A stretch of DNA of 64,000 nucleotides from Lentzea alba (GTDB lineage Bacteria > Actinomycetota > Actinomycetes > Mycobacteriales > Pseudonocardiaceae): assembly GCF_011067745.1 (NCBI RefSeq), contig NZ_JAAMPJ010000018.1:124001-188000 (forward strand), written 5' to 3'. Numbering within the stretch: the stretch's first letter is position 1; each line of letters starts with the position of its first letter. The notes below the pieces were generated by a model. That model was not told the origin of the DNA. It saw only the letters and a program-made list of their open reading frames with translations, and made no database searches. This document shows positions 43,968-52,275 of the stretch, piece by piece. The position numbers and the translations under genes are program-made.

Positions 43968-45087
43968 TCTTGCCCTCGATGATCTGGGCCTTGTAGCCCT
44001 CGAGGATGCCCTGCAGCTTCGCGTCGATCTTGCCGCCGGACGTGGCGTACCCGACGCCGTTGACCTTGAGGTCGAACACCTTCGGCAGCGACGCGAGGTC
44101 GTTCTTCGCGGCGGCGCGGAAGAAGTCGAACACCGCGACGTCGACGCGCTTGAGGCTGGACGCGACGATGACGTCCCGGTTGGCCGCGAGCGCGGGCTGG
44201 TTGTACTGGTCGGCGTCACACCCGATCGCCAGCACGCCCGCCTGCTTCACCGCGGCGAACACGCCGATGCCGGACGCGCCCGCGGCCGGGTAGACGACGT
44301 CCGCACCCTTGTCGATCAGGCCCTTCGCGGCCTCCTGGCCCTTCGGCGGGTCCTGGAAACCGGTGAAGTCACCGGCCGGGGTGATGTACTTCTTGTCCAC
44401 CTGGATCTTCGGCGCGGCGGCCTTCGCACCCTGGACGTAGCCCGCCTCGAACTTCTGGATCAGCGGGATGTCCACGCCGCCGACGAACCCGACGTGGCAC
44501 TTCTTGCTCTGGTACGCGGCGACGACACCGGCCAGGAACGAGCCCTCCTGCTCGGCGAAGACCAGCGGCGTGACGTTGGCCGCGCCCTCGACGGCGGAGT
44601 CGACCAGGCCGAACTTGACGTTCGGGAACTCCGGCGCGACGACCTTCAGCGACTCGGTGTAGGCGAAGCCGACGCCGACGATCGGGTTGAAGCCCTCGGA
44701 CGCGAGCTGACGCAAGCGGGTCTGCTTGGCGGACTCGTCCTCGTTCGGCGCCGCGGAGAGCTCGCGGGTGTTCTCCTTCTTGACGCCCATCTCCTTGATC
44801 GCCTGGTCGAACCCGGCGGCGGCGAGGTCGTTGAACGACGCGTCACCACGACCACCGATGTCGTAGGCCAGACCGATCTTCAGCGCGCTGCCGTCGACCT
44901 TGTCCCCGTCGGCGGCGGCACTGGTGTTCGAGGTGGCGGGCGCGCTGGGCGGCGTCGCGAACTCGCACCCGGCACCGGCGGCGTTGGTCGGCGCGGTGTT
45001 GCCGGAGTCTTTCGCACAGGCGCTGACCACCATGAGGCTGGTCAGCGCGATCGCGGCAACAGCGGTGCCACGCATACGACGGCGCAC
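43945..45087 (-). CDS. BMP-family substrate-binding lipoprotein
   Basis: 380 residues from GTG at 45087, seven bases after GGAGGAG. A lipobox MVVSAC gives lipidated Cys24. The mature protein shows the BMP (basic membrane protein/PnrA-like) pattern: IGLAYDIGGRGDASFNDLA, VGVGFAYTES, GFVGGVDIPLIQKFEAGY and AGASGIGVF. These proteins bind nucleosides for an ABC importer. No ATPase or permease genes are adjacent, so this copy is an orphan. Confidence 0.9.
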   Translation of the reverse strand: MRRRMRGTAVAAIALTSLMVVSACAKDSGNTAPTNAAGAGCEFATPPSAPATSNTSAAADGDKVDGSALKIGLAYDIGGRGDASFNDLAAAGFDQAIKEMGVKKENTRELSAAPNEDESAKQTRLRQLASEGFNPIVGVGFAYTESLKVVAPEFPNVKFGLVDSAVEGAANVTPLVFAEQEGSFLAGVVAAYQSKKCHVGFVGGVDIPLIQKFEAGYVQGAKAAAPKIQVDKKYITPAGDFTGFQDPPKGQEAAKGLIDKGADVVYPAAGASGIGVFAAVKQAGVLAIGCDADQYNQPALAANRDVIVASSLKRVDVAVFDFFRAAAKNDLASLPKVFDLKVNGVGYATSGGKIDAKLQGILEGYKAQIIEGKIKVADKP

Positions 45088-45161
45088 GGCTCGTCTCCTC
45101 CCATAGGGCTCTTCAGCGCGGACGGTACCTCTCGCCGTCACCGATTTGGTCTAGCGTTCAA

Positions 45162-45833
45162 CTACTGGGAACTGATGCTCGCGACCAGGTTGATCGTCGT
45201 GGCCAGCACACCGGTGCCGAACAGGTACGACAACAACGCGTGCTTCAGCGCCGTGCGTCGCATCTCCCGGCCGGACAGGCTGGTGTCGGACACCTGGAAC
45301 GTCATGCCGATGCTGAACGCGACGTACGCGAAGTCGCCGTAGTCGGGCGGTTCCTCCTGGTTGAAGTCCACGCCTCCGTCCGCGCCGTAGTAGTAGAGAC
45401 GGGCATAGCGCAGCGTGAAGATCGTGTGCACGACCGTCCACGACAGCACCACCGACAACACGCCGAGGCCCACGCGCAGGAGTTCGGCCGCGCCGGTGGT
45501 CTGCGCGGCGCGGGCCAGCACGAAACCCACCGACACGAGGCTCGCGATGGCGGCCACGAGCAGCAACACCTCGGCGACCCGGCGGGTGGGGTCGTTGCGG
45601 ACGGCGTGCTGGGCGGTCTCCTCCGCGTCCATCGGCCAGATCACCAGCCACGCCCGGACCAGGTACACGAGCGTGGCGACGTCCCAGCCGACCAGCGGGC
45701 CGAACTCCGCGTGCCCGGTGATGAGCGCGACGACCAGCCCGCTGACCGCGCCCGCGGCGACCGCGACGGCGACCTTGGTCCGGGCGAGGACGAAGCCGTC
45801 GGGCAACGAACGGGACGGAAGATCATCCGGCAT
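45162..45833 (-). CDS. DUF1345 membrane protein
   Basis: 223 residues with about six transmembrane segments. The segment DFAYVAFSIGMTFQVSDT and the preceding TLRYARLYY are characteristic of DUF1345. Function unknown. It stands between the BMP lipoprotein and a STAS gene, both on the same strand. Confidence 0.88.
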   Translation of the reverse strand: MPDDLPSRSLPDGFVLARTKVAVAVAAGAVSGLVVALITGHAEFGPLVGWDVATLVYLVRAWLVIWPMDAEETAQHAVRNDPTRRVAEVLLLVAAIASLVSVGFVLARAAQTTGAAELLRVGLGVLSVVLSWTVVHTIFTLRYARLYYYGADGGVDFNQEEPPDYGDFAYVAFSIGMTFQVSDTSLSGREMRRTALKHALLSYLFGTGVLATTINLVASISSQ

Positions 45834-45864
45834 GATCGCCGAACCTACCCGAGCCCGGTCGCGC

Positions 45865-46209
45865 TCACTTGCCGGCGAGCGCCTCGGGCAGGGTGAGGTA
45901 CAGCTCCAGCGTCTCGTTCAGCGTGGTGGCCCGCAGCGCCCGCAGGACGCTTCCCGCCGGGGACACCAGCCGCAGCGGTGTGCCGCGGTCCTCCCCGAGC
46001 AGGTGGTACTCCACGAGCACCGAGAGCCCGGACGACGCGAAGAACGCGACTTCGCTGAGGTCCAGCACCACCGGGAGGCCGGCCTCGAACGCCGCGGACA
46101 GCTTGTCGCGCAACAGACCCGCGGTGTAGGAGTCGACCTCGCCCTCGGCGCGGAGCACGACGGCGGCCTCGAGTTGCTCGGAGTCCACCCGCAACAGCTC
46201 GGCTTCCAC
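45865..46209 (-). CDS. STAS-domain anti-sigma-factor antagonist
   Basis: 114 residues from GTG at 46209, six bases after GGAGG and one base after the DsbA-like stop. The STAS fold has the loop FFASSGLSVLVE; the phospho-acceptor would be Ser59. The usual Asp before the serines is Ala58 here. It would bind an anti-sigma kinase when unphosphorylated. The SpoIIE-type phosphatase at 41.5 kb is a candidate activator, but no anti-sigma kinase gene is in the window. Confidence 0.88.
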   Translation of the reverse strand: MEAELLRVDSEQLEAAVVLRAEGEVDSYTAGLLRDKLSAAFEAGLPVVLDLSEVAFFASSGLSVLVEYHLLGEDRGTPLRLVSPAGSVLRALRATTLNETLELYLTLPEALAGK

Positions 46210-46210
46210 G

Positions 46211-46828
46211 TCACGCCTCCCAGGCTTGGTTGAGCGCTTTCTCGAACAACTCGGCCGGCTGCGCACCGGCGACGGCGAGACGGTTGTCGAGGACCACGAA
46301 CGGCACACCGGTGACACCGAGGTCACGAGCGCGCTTCTCGTCCGCGCGCACCTCGTCGGCGTACGCGGCGGGGTCGTCGAGCACGGCCTTGACGTCGGCC
46401 GGGTCGAGCCCGGCCTCGGCGGCGATCTCGCTCAGCGACTCGACGGTGAACAACGAGCGCGCCTCCGCGAAGTTGGCGTGCAGCACAGCGTTGAGCACCT
46501 CCTGCTGCAGGCCGCGCTCTCCGGCCAGATGCAGCAGCCGGTGGACGTCGAAGGTGTTGCCCACCTCGCGGTCCAGCCGGTACTCGAGACCCGCGTCCCG
46601 CGCGAGCTGGGCGACGGAGTCCTCCATCTCACCGGCACGCGGGCCGAACTTGGCGGCGAGCATCTCCTGCACCGGTTCGACGGTGGCTCTGCCCGGATCC
46701 AGCTCGAAGGCGCGGTGCACCACGGTGATCTCGGCGCGGTGCTCGAACCCGGCCAGCGCCTGCTCGAAACGCGCCTTGCCGATGTAGCACCACGGGCAGA
46801 TGACGTCAGCCCAGAACTCGACCTGCAT
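46211..46828 (-). CDS. DsbA-family oxidoreductase (FrnE-like)
   Basis: 205 residues, no signal peptide, so cytosolic. The active site CPWC (Cys11, Cys14) lies after the first strand in FWADVICPWCYIGK, the signature of the FrnE/polyketide-isomerase-like DsbA group. Helical insert and the GVTGVPFVVLDN cis-Pro segment are present. It is divergent from a CobW-like gene across a probable Zur box and is followed by the STAS gene with a one-base gap. Confidence 0.9.
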   Translation of the reverse strand: MQVEFWADVICPWCYIGKARFEQALAGFEHRAEITVVHRAFELDPGRATVEPVQEMLAAKFGPRAGEMEDSVAQLARDAGLEYRLDREVGNTFDVHRLLHLAGERGLQQEVLNAVLHANFAEARSLFTVESLSEIAAEAGLDPADVKAVLDDPAAYADEVRADEKRARDLGVTGVPFVVLDNRLAVAGAQPAELFEKALNQAWEA

Positions 46829-46862
46829 CGCTCGATCATCTCATGCCCCGAACCGGCCCAGA

Positions 46863-46875
46863 AACGATAATCGTT
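46863..46875. promoter_or_regulatory. Probable Zur box upstream of the CobW-like pair
   Basis: AACGAT-A-ATCGTT is a perfect 6-1-6 inverted repeat 19 bases upstream of the first CobW-like gene. It fits the actinobacterial Zur consensus (AACGAT-N-ATCGTT-like core), and CobW chaperones are classic Zur targets. It lies 35 bases from the divergent DsbA-like start. Confidence 0.65.
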
Positions 46876-46894
46876 GTCATGTAGGCTGCCGTTC

Positions 46895-47992
46895 ATGGCA
46901 GCGCGGGTCATCTTGGTAGCCGGGTTCACCCACCACGACGTGGCCGACGAGATCTGGCGGACGTCACCGGAGTCGATGCTGGTCAGGCACGACCTGAGCG
47001 ATCTCGCCGACGGTGTGGTGCGGCGCTGGGTGGACGGTCGGCTCACCGTGCTGGAACTCGCGCACGGCTGTGTGTCGTGCACGCTGCGTCTGGATCTCGT
47101 TCCTCTGCTCGAACGGCAGGACGGGCCGGTGATCGTGCACCTCGACCCGGCGCTCGAACCGGAGGCCGTCTGCTTCGCGCTGAGCGAGACCGACGTGCGG
47201 GTCGAGGCCGTCGTCACGGTGATCGACAGCACGACGTGGCTGACCGACGCGACCGGTTCCGACACGCTCGCGGACCGGGGCATGCGGGCGGCCGAGGGCG
47301 ACGAGCGGACGGTGGCGCAGGTCGTGGTCGGGCAGGCGGAGTTCGCGGACGCCCTGGTGCTCACCGGCCCCGCCGACCCGGCGCTGGCGGCGGTGCTCGA
47401 CCGGCTCGCCCCGCGCGCTCCCCGCCGGCAACTGGACACGCTCGACGTCAGCGCGTTGCTCGCGGCGATTCCCCCCACCGCACGACGCGGCGAGGTCGAC
47501 GACGGCTTCGCGCCGCTGCTGTACGGACAGCCACCGCTCGAACCGGCGCACGACGTGTCCGTCGTCCACTTCACCGAACGGCGTCCCTTCCACCCCATGC
47601 GGTTGCACGACGCCATCGACGTGCTGCTCGACGGCGTGGTGCGCGCGCGTGGCCGGGTGTGGCTCGCCAGCCAGCCCGACGTGGCGCTGTGGCTGGAGTC
47701 CGCGGGCGGCGGGTTGCGCGTCGGCAACCTCGGCCCCTGGCTCGCGGCGACCGACGACTGGGAGGAGGCCGACGCGGACCGGCGCGCGGCCGCGTCGCTG
47801 CGGTGGGACCCGTACTACGGCGACCGCGACCAGGAGATCGTCGTGATCGCCAGGTCCGCCTCCCCGACCAAGATCACCGCGATCACCGCGGCCCTGCGCG
47901 CGGCCCTGGTCACCGACGAGGAGCTCGCGCTGATCGCCGAGCTCGACTTCGCCGACCCGTTCGCCGACTGGCACGAGGAGATGGAACTGTAG
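46895..47992 (+). CDS. Degenerate CobW-like protein lacking a P-loop
   Basis: 365 residues. The overall order of segments follows CobW/COG0523 proteins, including VRVEAVVTVIDSTTWL, a QAEFADALVLTG segment and a CobW_C domain (about 225-345, HFTERRPFHPMRL). The first loop is AGFTHHDVADE, with no GXXGXGK[ST], and the metal motif CXCC is reduced to CVSC, so it probably neither binds GTP nor loads metal normally. It is followed at once by an intact CobW GTPase and may act as its regulatory paralogue. A Zur-like box precedes it. Confidence 0.8.
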   Translation: MAARVILVAGFTHHDVADEIWRTSPESMLVRHDLSDLADGVVRRWVDGRLTVLELAHGCVSCTLRLDLVPLLERQDGPVIVHLDPALEPEAVCFALSETDVRVEAVVTVIDSTTWLTDATGSDTLADRGMRAAEGDERTVAQVVVGQAEFADALVLTGPADPALAAVLDRLAPRAPRRQLDTLDVSALLAAIPPTARRGEVDDGFAPLLYGQPPLEPAHDVSVVHFTERRPFHPMRLHDAIDVLLDGVVRARGRVWLASQPDVALWLESAGGGLRVGNLGPWLAATDDWEEADADRRAAASLRWDPYYGDRDQEIVVIARSASPTKITAITAALRAALVTDEELALIAELDFADPFADWHEEMEL

Positions 47993-49123
47993 ATGCGCAC
48001 CCCGGTGACCGTGCTGTCCGGCTTTCTGGGCGCCGGCAAGACCACCCTGCTCAACCACGTGCTCGCCAACCGCGAGGGCCGGCGGGTGGCGGTGATCGTC
48101 AACGACATGAGCGAGGTCAACATCGACGCGGCGCTGGTGGCCGGTCAGGGCTCGCTCGACCGCACCACCGAACGGCTGGTGGAGCTCACCAACGGCTGCA
48201 TCTGCTGCACGCTGCGCGAGGACCTGCTCGACAGCGTCGGCGAGCTGGCGCGCTCTGGCCGGTTCGACACGATCCTGATCGAGTCCACCGGCATCTCCGA
48301 GCCCATGCCGGTGGCCGCGACGTTCGACTGGACCTTCGACGACGGCACCAGCCTGTCCGACCACGCCCGGCTCGACACGATGGTGACGCTGGTGGACGCG
48401 GCGGGTTTCCTGCGCGAACTGACCACCGGCGACCGTCTCGACGCCCGCGACCTCGAAGCCGCCGACGGTGACGAGCGCTCGATCTCCGACCTGCTCGTGG
48501 ACCAGGTGGAGTTCGCCGACGTGCTGGTGGTGAACAAGACGGACCTCGTGACGCCTTCGGAGCTCGCGCGGCTCGACGCCGTGCTGCGGCGCCTCAACCC
48601 GTCCGCTCGCCTGCTGCACACCCGTCAGGGCGTCGTGCCGCTGTCCGAGGTGCTCGACACCGGCCGCTACGACCCGATCACCGCCGCGCAGGCACCAGGC
48701 TGGGCCGCGGAGCTCGCGGGCGGGCACACGCCGGAGACCGAGGAGTACGGGATCAGGTCGGTCACCTACCGCGCTTCCCGGCCGTTCCACCCGTCGCGCC
48801 TGGCGGAGGCGCTGGCGGACTGGGAGGGCGTGTTGCGCAGCAAGGGTTTCTGCCACCTCGCGACGCGGCCGGACGTGCTGGCCGTCTGGTCGCAGGCCGG
48901 GCCGAACCTGAGCCTCGAACCCGGCCAGTTGCTCGGCACGCCGCAGGCCCGGCAGGAGCTGGTGTTCATCGGGGTCGACCTCGACGTCACCGAACCCGCC
49001 CGCCGCCTGGACCCCGCGCTGCTCACCGACTCGGAGCTGGCGGCCGGGCCCGAGGTGTGGCGGACGTTCGAGGACCCGCTGCCGGAGTGGGACATCAGCG
49101 AACTGCACGATCATCTTCGCTAA
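47993..49123 (+). CDS. CobW/ZNG1-like zinc chaperone GTPase
   Basis: 376 residues, starting directly after the preceding stop. GFLGAGKTT is the P-loop, NGCICCTLRED holds the zinc-binding CXCC, ESTGISEP is the switch region and NKTDL the G4 motif; the CobW_C domain covers about 240-365. COG0523 GTPases deliver zinc to client proteins under zinc starvation. The probable Zur box at 46863 supports this. Confidence 0.9.
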   Translation: MRTPVTVLSGFLGAGKTTLLNHVLANREGRRVAVIVNDMSEVNIDAALVAGQGSLDRTTERLVELTNGCICCTLREDLLDSVGELARSGRFDTILIESTGISEPMPVAATFDWTFDDGTSLSDHARLDTMVTLVDAAGFLRELTTGDRLDARDLEAADGDERSISDLLVDQVEFADVLVVNKTDLVTPSELARLDAVLRRLNPSARLLHTRQGVVPLSEVLDTGRYDPITAAQAPGWAAELAGGHTPETEEYGIRSVTYRASRPFHPSRLAEALADWEGVLRSKGFCHLATRPDVLAVWSQAGPNLSLEPGQLLGTPQARQELVFIGVDLDVTEPARRLDPALLTDSELAAGPEVWRTFEDPLPEWDISELHDHLR

Positions 49124-49132
49124 CGTAATGAG

Positions 49133-49762
49133 GTGCGTGCCGTTCCGTACCGGGCCCAATGGGAGTCACCGGATCTCGTCGCCGACATCCTCTCGGGCGC
49201 CCTGCGGGCATCTGACGACCCGCTGTGGGCTCGATCCGGGGCGGATTCTGTCGACGAGTACGAGTTCTGGAGCTGGCGCGCCTGCGGGATGGCCTGCCTG
49301 AAGATGGCGCTGGCCTACTGGGGCCACGAGGAACCGCCGCTCGTCCAGCTCGCTGAGGAGGCCTCGGCCCACGGCGCCTACTTACGGCACGAGACCGGTG
49401 TAAATGGGATGATCTACGCGCCGTTCGCGTCCTACGTGGAGCAGCGGTTCGGGCTGACCGCTTTGAGCTGCCCCGAGCTGCCGCTGTCAAGGGTTGCTGC
49501 GGAGACCGCGGCCGGGGCGCTCGTGCTGGCCTCGGTGCACCACGGCGTGCGTCGGCCGGACACGACGCCACCTCACCGCGGTGGGCACCTCGTGCTGGTG
49601 ATCGAGTGCACCGATGCCGAGGTCGTGTTCCACACCCCGTCCGGGGATCGCGCGGACAACCAGGCGTTCGCGACGGTCAGCCGTGAGAGGTTCGAACGGT
49701 TCTACGCCGGGCGCGGGGTCGTGTTGCGACCCTCACGAGCATCATTCGAAATGCCGACCTAG
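49133..49762 (+). CDS. C39-like papain-fold cysteine peptidase
   Basis: 209 residues from GTG at 49133, nine bases after the CobW stop. Cys51 in WRACGMACLKMAL and His152 in GGHLVLVI give the pattern of C39-type peptidases. There is no signal peptide and no transporter domain. Position suggests read-through from the zinc operon, though it is also the first gene of the accessory stretch. Candidate substrates would be peptide precursors; none is visible. Confidence 0.75.
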   Translation: MRAVPYRAQWESPDLVADILSGALRASDDPLWARSGADSVDEYEFWSWRACGMACLKMALAYWGHEEPPLVQLAEEASAHGAYLRHETGVNGMIYAPFASYVEQRFGLTALSCPELPLSRVAAETAAGALVLASVHHGVRRPDTTPPHRGGHLVLVIECTDAEVVFHTPSGDRADNQAFATVSRERFERFYAGRGVVLRPSRASFEMPT

Positions 49763-50124
49763 GCGCACCGGCGCAGCAATCGAAACGCGCCACGAAACAT
49801 CACCGTTCGGCGGTTCTCAGCCCCATTCGCGCGGTCGATGCTCGACGTCGGATGCAGCTGATCGACGAGTTGGACAAGGGCGACGCAGACCTGCCCAACG
49901 ACCTGCTGAACATGTTCTATGAACGTGACTACGACGCGGCCCGATCTGACCGACGGTGCTATCTTGCACAGGCTCGTTCACACCCGCTGGCATCAGTCCC
50001 AAGAGTCGACTCACGCACACTCCATGGACTGCGCAGCGATAAAACAGAACGTTTTGTCACCTCTAGCCTCACGGAAGTCCACCACTCTGGATCGATCCAG
50101 TCGGCGGAGCAGGAGGATTTCAGC
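49763..50124 (+). other. Gap with relaxed codon-like composition before the NB-ARC-TIR gene
   Basis: About 360 bases, visibly poorer in GC than the flanking genes. The NB-ARC-TIR frame stays open upstream to an ATG at 49852, but AT-rich third positions and lack of a ribosome site argue against translation there. An AAAAC-N5-GTTTT inverted repeat at 50041-50055 may mark a promoter or operator. No RNA gene is recognised. Confidence 0.4.
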
Positions 50125-52038
50125 GTGCAGGAACATCCGAACGTGTTCGTGCCGTCAGGCCGCACGTTCTCGGACGATGGAGAACCAGTGTCAACGCCAG
50201 AAGCCCCTCGTACGGCGGAACTACGCCGTGACGGCGTGAGCAATCCACAGGTGTGGGGGGCGGTTCCGCTGCGAAATCCCGATTTCGTGGGCAGGAAGCA
50301 GTTGCTGGATCAGCTCCGCCAGCGGCTCCTGGAGCCCGGTGCGACCGCGACCCTTCCCGAAGCGCTGCACGGCATGGGCGGTGTCGGCAAGACGCAGATG
50401 GTCGTTGAATACATCTACCAGCACGCGTCGGAATACGACGTCGTGTGGTGGATCTCGGCCGAACAGCCGGCGCAGATAACGTCGAGTCTCGTCGAACTCG
50501 CCAAGAGGCTTGGGGTACCCGAGTCCACCTCCGCGGACACCGCCATCCCCGCGGTGCTGGAGGCGTTGCGCCGGGGCGAACCTCCGCACTCCCGCTGGAT
50601 CCTGGTCTTCGACAACGCCGACAGGACGGAGACCGTCCGCCCTTTCATCCCCGCCGGCAACGGCCACGTGGTGATCACCTCGCGCGACTCCACGTGGGCG
50701 GGCGTTGCCAGAGCGGTCGAAGTGGACCTGTTCAGCCGCGCCGAGAGCAAGCAGTTGCTGAGTCGCCGCAGCGGCGCGCTGACCGACGCCGATGCCGACC
50801 GGCTCGCCGAGGCGCTGGGCGATCTTCCACTGGCGATCGAGCAGGCGGCGGCATGGCGTGACCAGACCGGCATGCAGGCCGAGGAATACCTCACGCTGCT
50901 CGATCAGAACCGCACGGAACTGCTGGAAACCGGAACCTCGAGCAACGACCAACTCCCCGTCGCCGCAGCGTGGAACGTCCCGCTGAACCGGTTGAAGAGG
51001 GAGCACCGGGCGGCATTGCAACTGCTGCAGGTCTGCGCGTTCTTCGGCCCGGAACCGATCTCCCGCAACCTGTTCAGCGGCGTGTGCGGTGCCCCCGTAC
51101 CCGAAGCGCTCGCCGAAGCGCTCAGCGACCCGATCAAACTTCACCGCGCGGTGAAGGAGATCAGCCGGTACAGCCTCGCCAAGATCGATCACCGGAACAA
51201 CACGCTGCAGCTGCATCGTCTGGTGCAGACCGTGTTGAAGAATCGGCTGGACACGGGTGAGCAGGAGAAAATGCGGCACGCCGTGCATGTGCTGCTCTCC
51301 CACGGGGATCCCGGTGACCCGGAGCTCAGGGACAACTGGCCTCGTTACGCCGAACTGCTGCCTCACGCCACGATGTCGCGGGCGGCGGACGGCCTCGAAG
51401 AGCCGGTTCGTCTGCTGATGCTCAACCTCGTCCGCTACCTGCACGCCAGCGGTGACTACGGCGGCGCGCGGGATCTTTCCCACCAGTGCGTCGAGGCATG
51501 GCGAGCGCACCGCGACGAGACCGATCTGTACATGCGGGTAATGGCACGCAGCCACGCGGCGGCTCAGAACAGGATCGGCCAGAGCGCCGCCAATCCCGTC
51601 GTGTTCATGAGCCACTCCAACGCCGACCAGGACCGGTTCGTGGTGCCGATCACGAAGTCGCTTGAGCGGCGCGGCGTACGCATCTGGCTGGACCGCTACG
51701 ACATGCTTCCAGGTCATCACATCGCTGGGGAGGTCTTCGAACAGATCGACAACGCCGACGCGTTCATCGTCGTGGTGTCCCGCCACACCCCGGAATCCGC
51801 ATGGGTGCCGAGGGAGGTCGACCACGCCGTGAAGCGAGCCGACCGCGACAAGGATTTCCGCCTGATCTGCATCAGGCTGGACGGTGTCGAAGCTCCGGCC
51901 GTACTGGGGAACATCGCGTCCGTCAAGATTGATGCGTCACTCGACTACGGCGACCACCTCGAGAAGATATTGCGGGTGATCTACCGCAAGCCCGATGAGC
52001 GCGACCTGGGCCCTGTCCCGGAGTGGGCCAACACCTAG
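50125..52038 (+). CDS. NB-ARC STAND protein with C-terminal TIR domain (FxsT-like core)
   Basis: About 637 residues from GTG at 50125 (GGAGGA seven bases upstream); GTG at 50188 with GGAG, or ATG at 49852, are alternatives. The stretch WGAVPLRNPDFVGR, the P-loop HGMGGVGKT (Lys89) and VVWWISAEQ are very close to the NB-ARC of FxSxx-COOH-system FxsT proteins. A winged-helix segment and a few helical repeats follow instead of the usual long TPR array. The C-terminal TIR domain (about 490-620) has VVFMSHSNAD and Glu564 in SAWVPREVD, the candidate NAD-glycohydrolase residue. TIR at the C-terminus is unusual for this family. Predicted sensor-effector fusion acting by NAD depletion. Confidence 0.82.
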   Translation: MQEHPNVFVPSGRTFSDDGEPVSTPEAPRTAELRRDGVSNPQVWGAVPLRNPDFVGRKQLLDQLRQRLLEPGATATLPEALHGMGGVGKTQMVVEYIYQHASEYDVVWWISAEQPAQITSSLVELAKRLGVPESTSADTAIPAVLEALRRGEPPHSRWILVFDNADRTETVRPFIPAGNGHVVITSRDSTWAGVARAVEVDLFSRAESKQLLSRRSGALTDADADRLAEALGDLPLAIEQAAAWRDQTGMQAEEYLTLLDQNRTELLETGTSSNDQLPVAAAWNVPLNRLKREHRAALQLLQVCAFFGPEPISRNLFSGVCGAPVPEALAEALSDPIKLHRAVKEISRYSLAKIDHRNNTLQLHRLVQTVLKNRLDTGEQEKMRHAVHVLLSHGDPGDPELRDNWPRYAELLPHATMSRAADGLEEPVRLLMLNLVRYLHASGDYGGARDLSHQCVEAWRAHRDETDLYMRVMARSHAAAQNRIGQSAANPVVFMSHSNADQDRFVVPITKSLERRGVRIWLDRYDMLPGHHIAGEVFEQIDNADAFIVVVSRHTPESAWVPREVDHAVKRADRDKDFRLICIRLDGVEAPAVLGNIASVKIDASLDYGDHLEKILRVIYRKPDERDLGPVPEWANT

Positions 52039-52159
52039 ACCTCGCCGCCTCCGACTGCGACGAACGATCCGGCGCTGACCGAACTGGTCGCGGTCAGCGC
52101 CGTGTTCTTCGAGCGACAGAGCTGAACCGCCGAAATTCCATGATCTCAGGAATCTGTCC

Positions 52160-52189
52160 TCCTGCTCCTTTCGGGTGAAAGGAGCAGGA
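52160..52189 (+). terminator. Strong hairpin between the NB-ARC-TIR gene and the caspase/SLOG operon
   Basis: A perfect 13-bp stem (52160-52172 with 52177-52189) closes a GGGT loop. It probably terminates the upstream gene and separates it from the operon that begins at 52276. No recognised gene occupies 52039-52275. Confidence 0.7.
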
Positions 52190-52275
52190 CCGGATAACAC
52201 CTTGAGCTCCGCCGATCGATTCCCGGTGCACACAGACGGCGTGAACGCGTCGCGACACCCGGCCGGAGGCGCGAA

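Noticed and set aside
46964..49159. 731-codon minus-strand open frame opposite the CobW pair
   Set aside because: Shadow; the plus strand encodes intact GTPase motifs.
49919..50239. Small plus-strand frame (106 codons) before the NB-ARC-TIR gene
   Set aside because: No ribosome site, no motif, relaxed composition; overlaps the better-supported NB-ARC start region.
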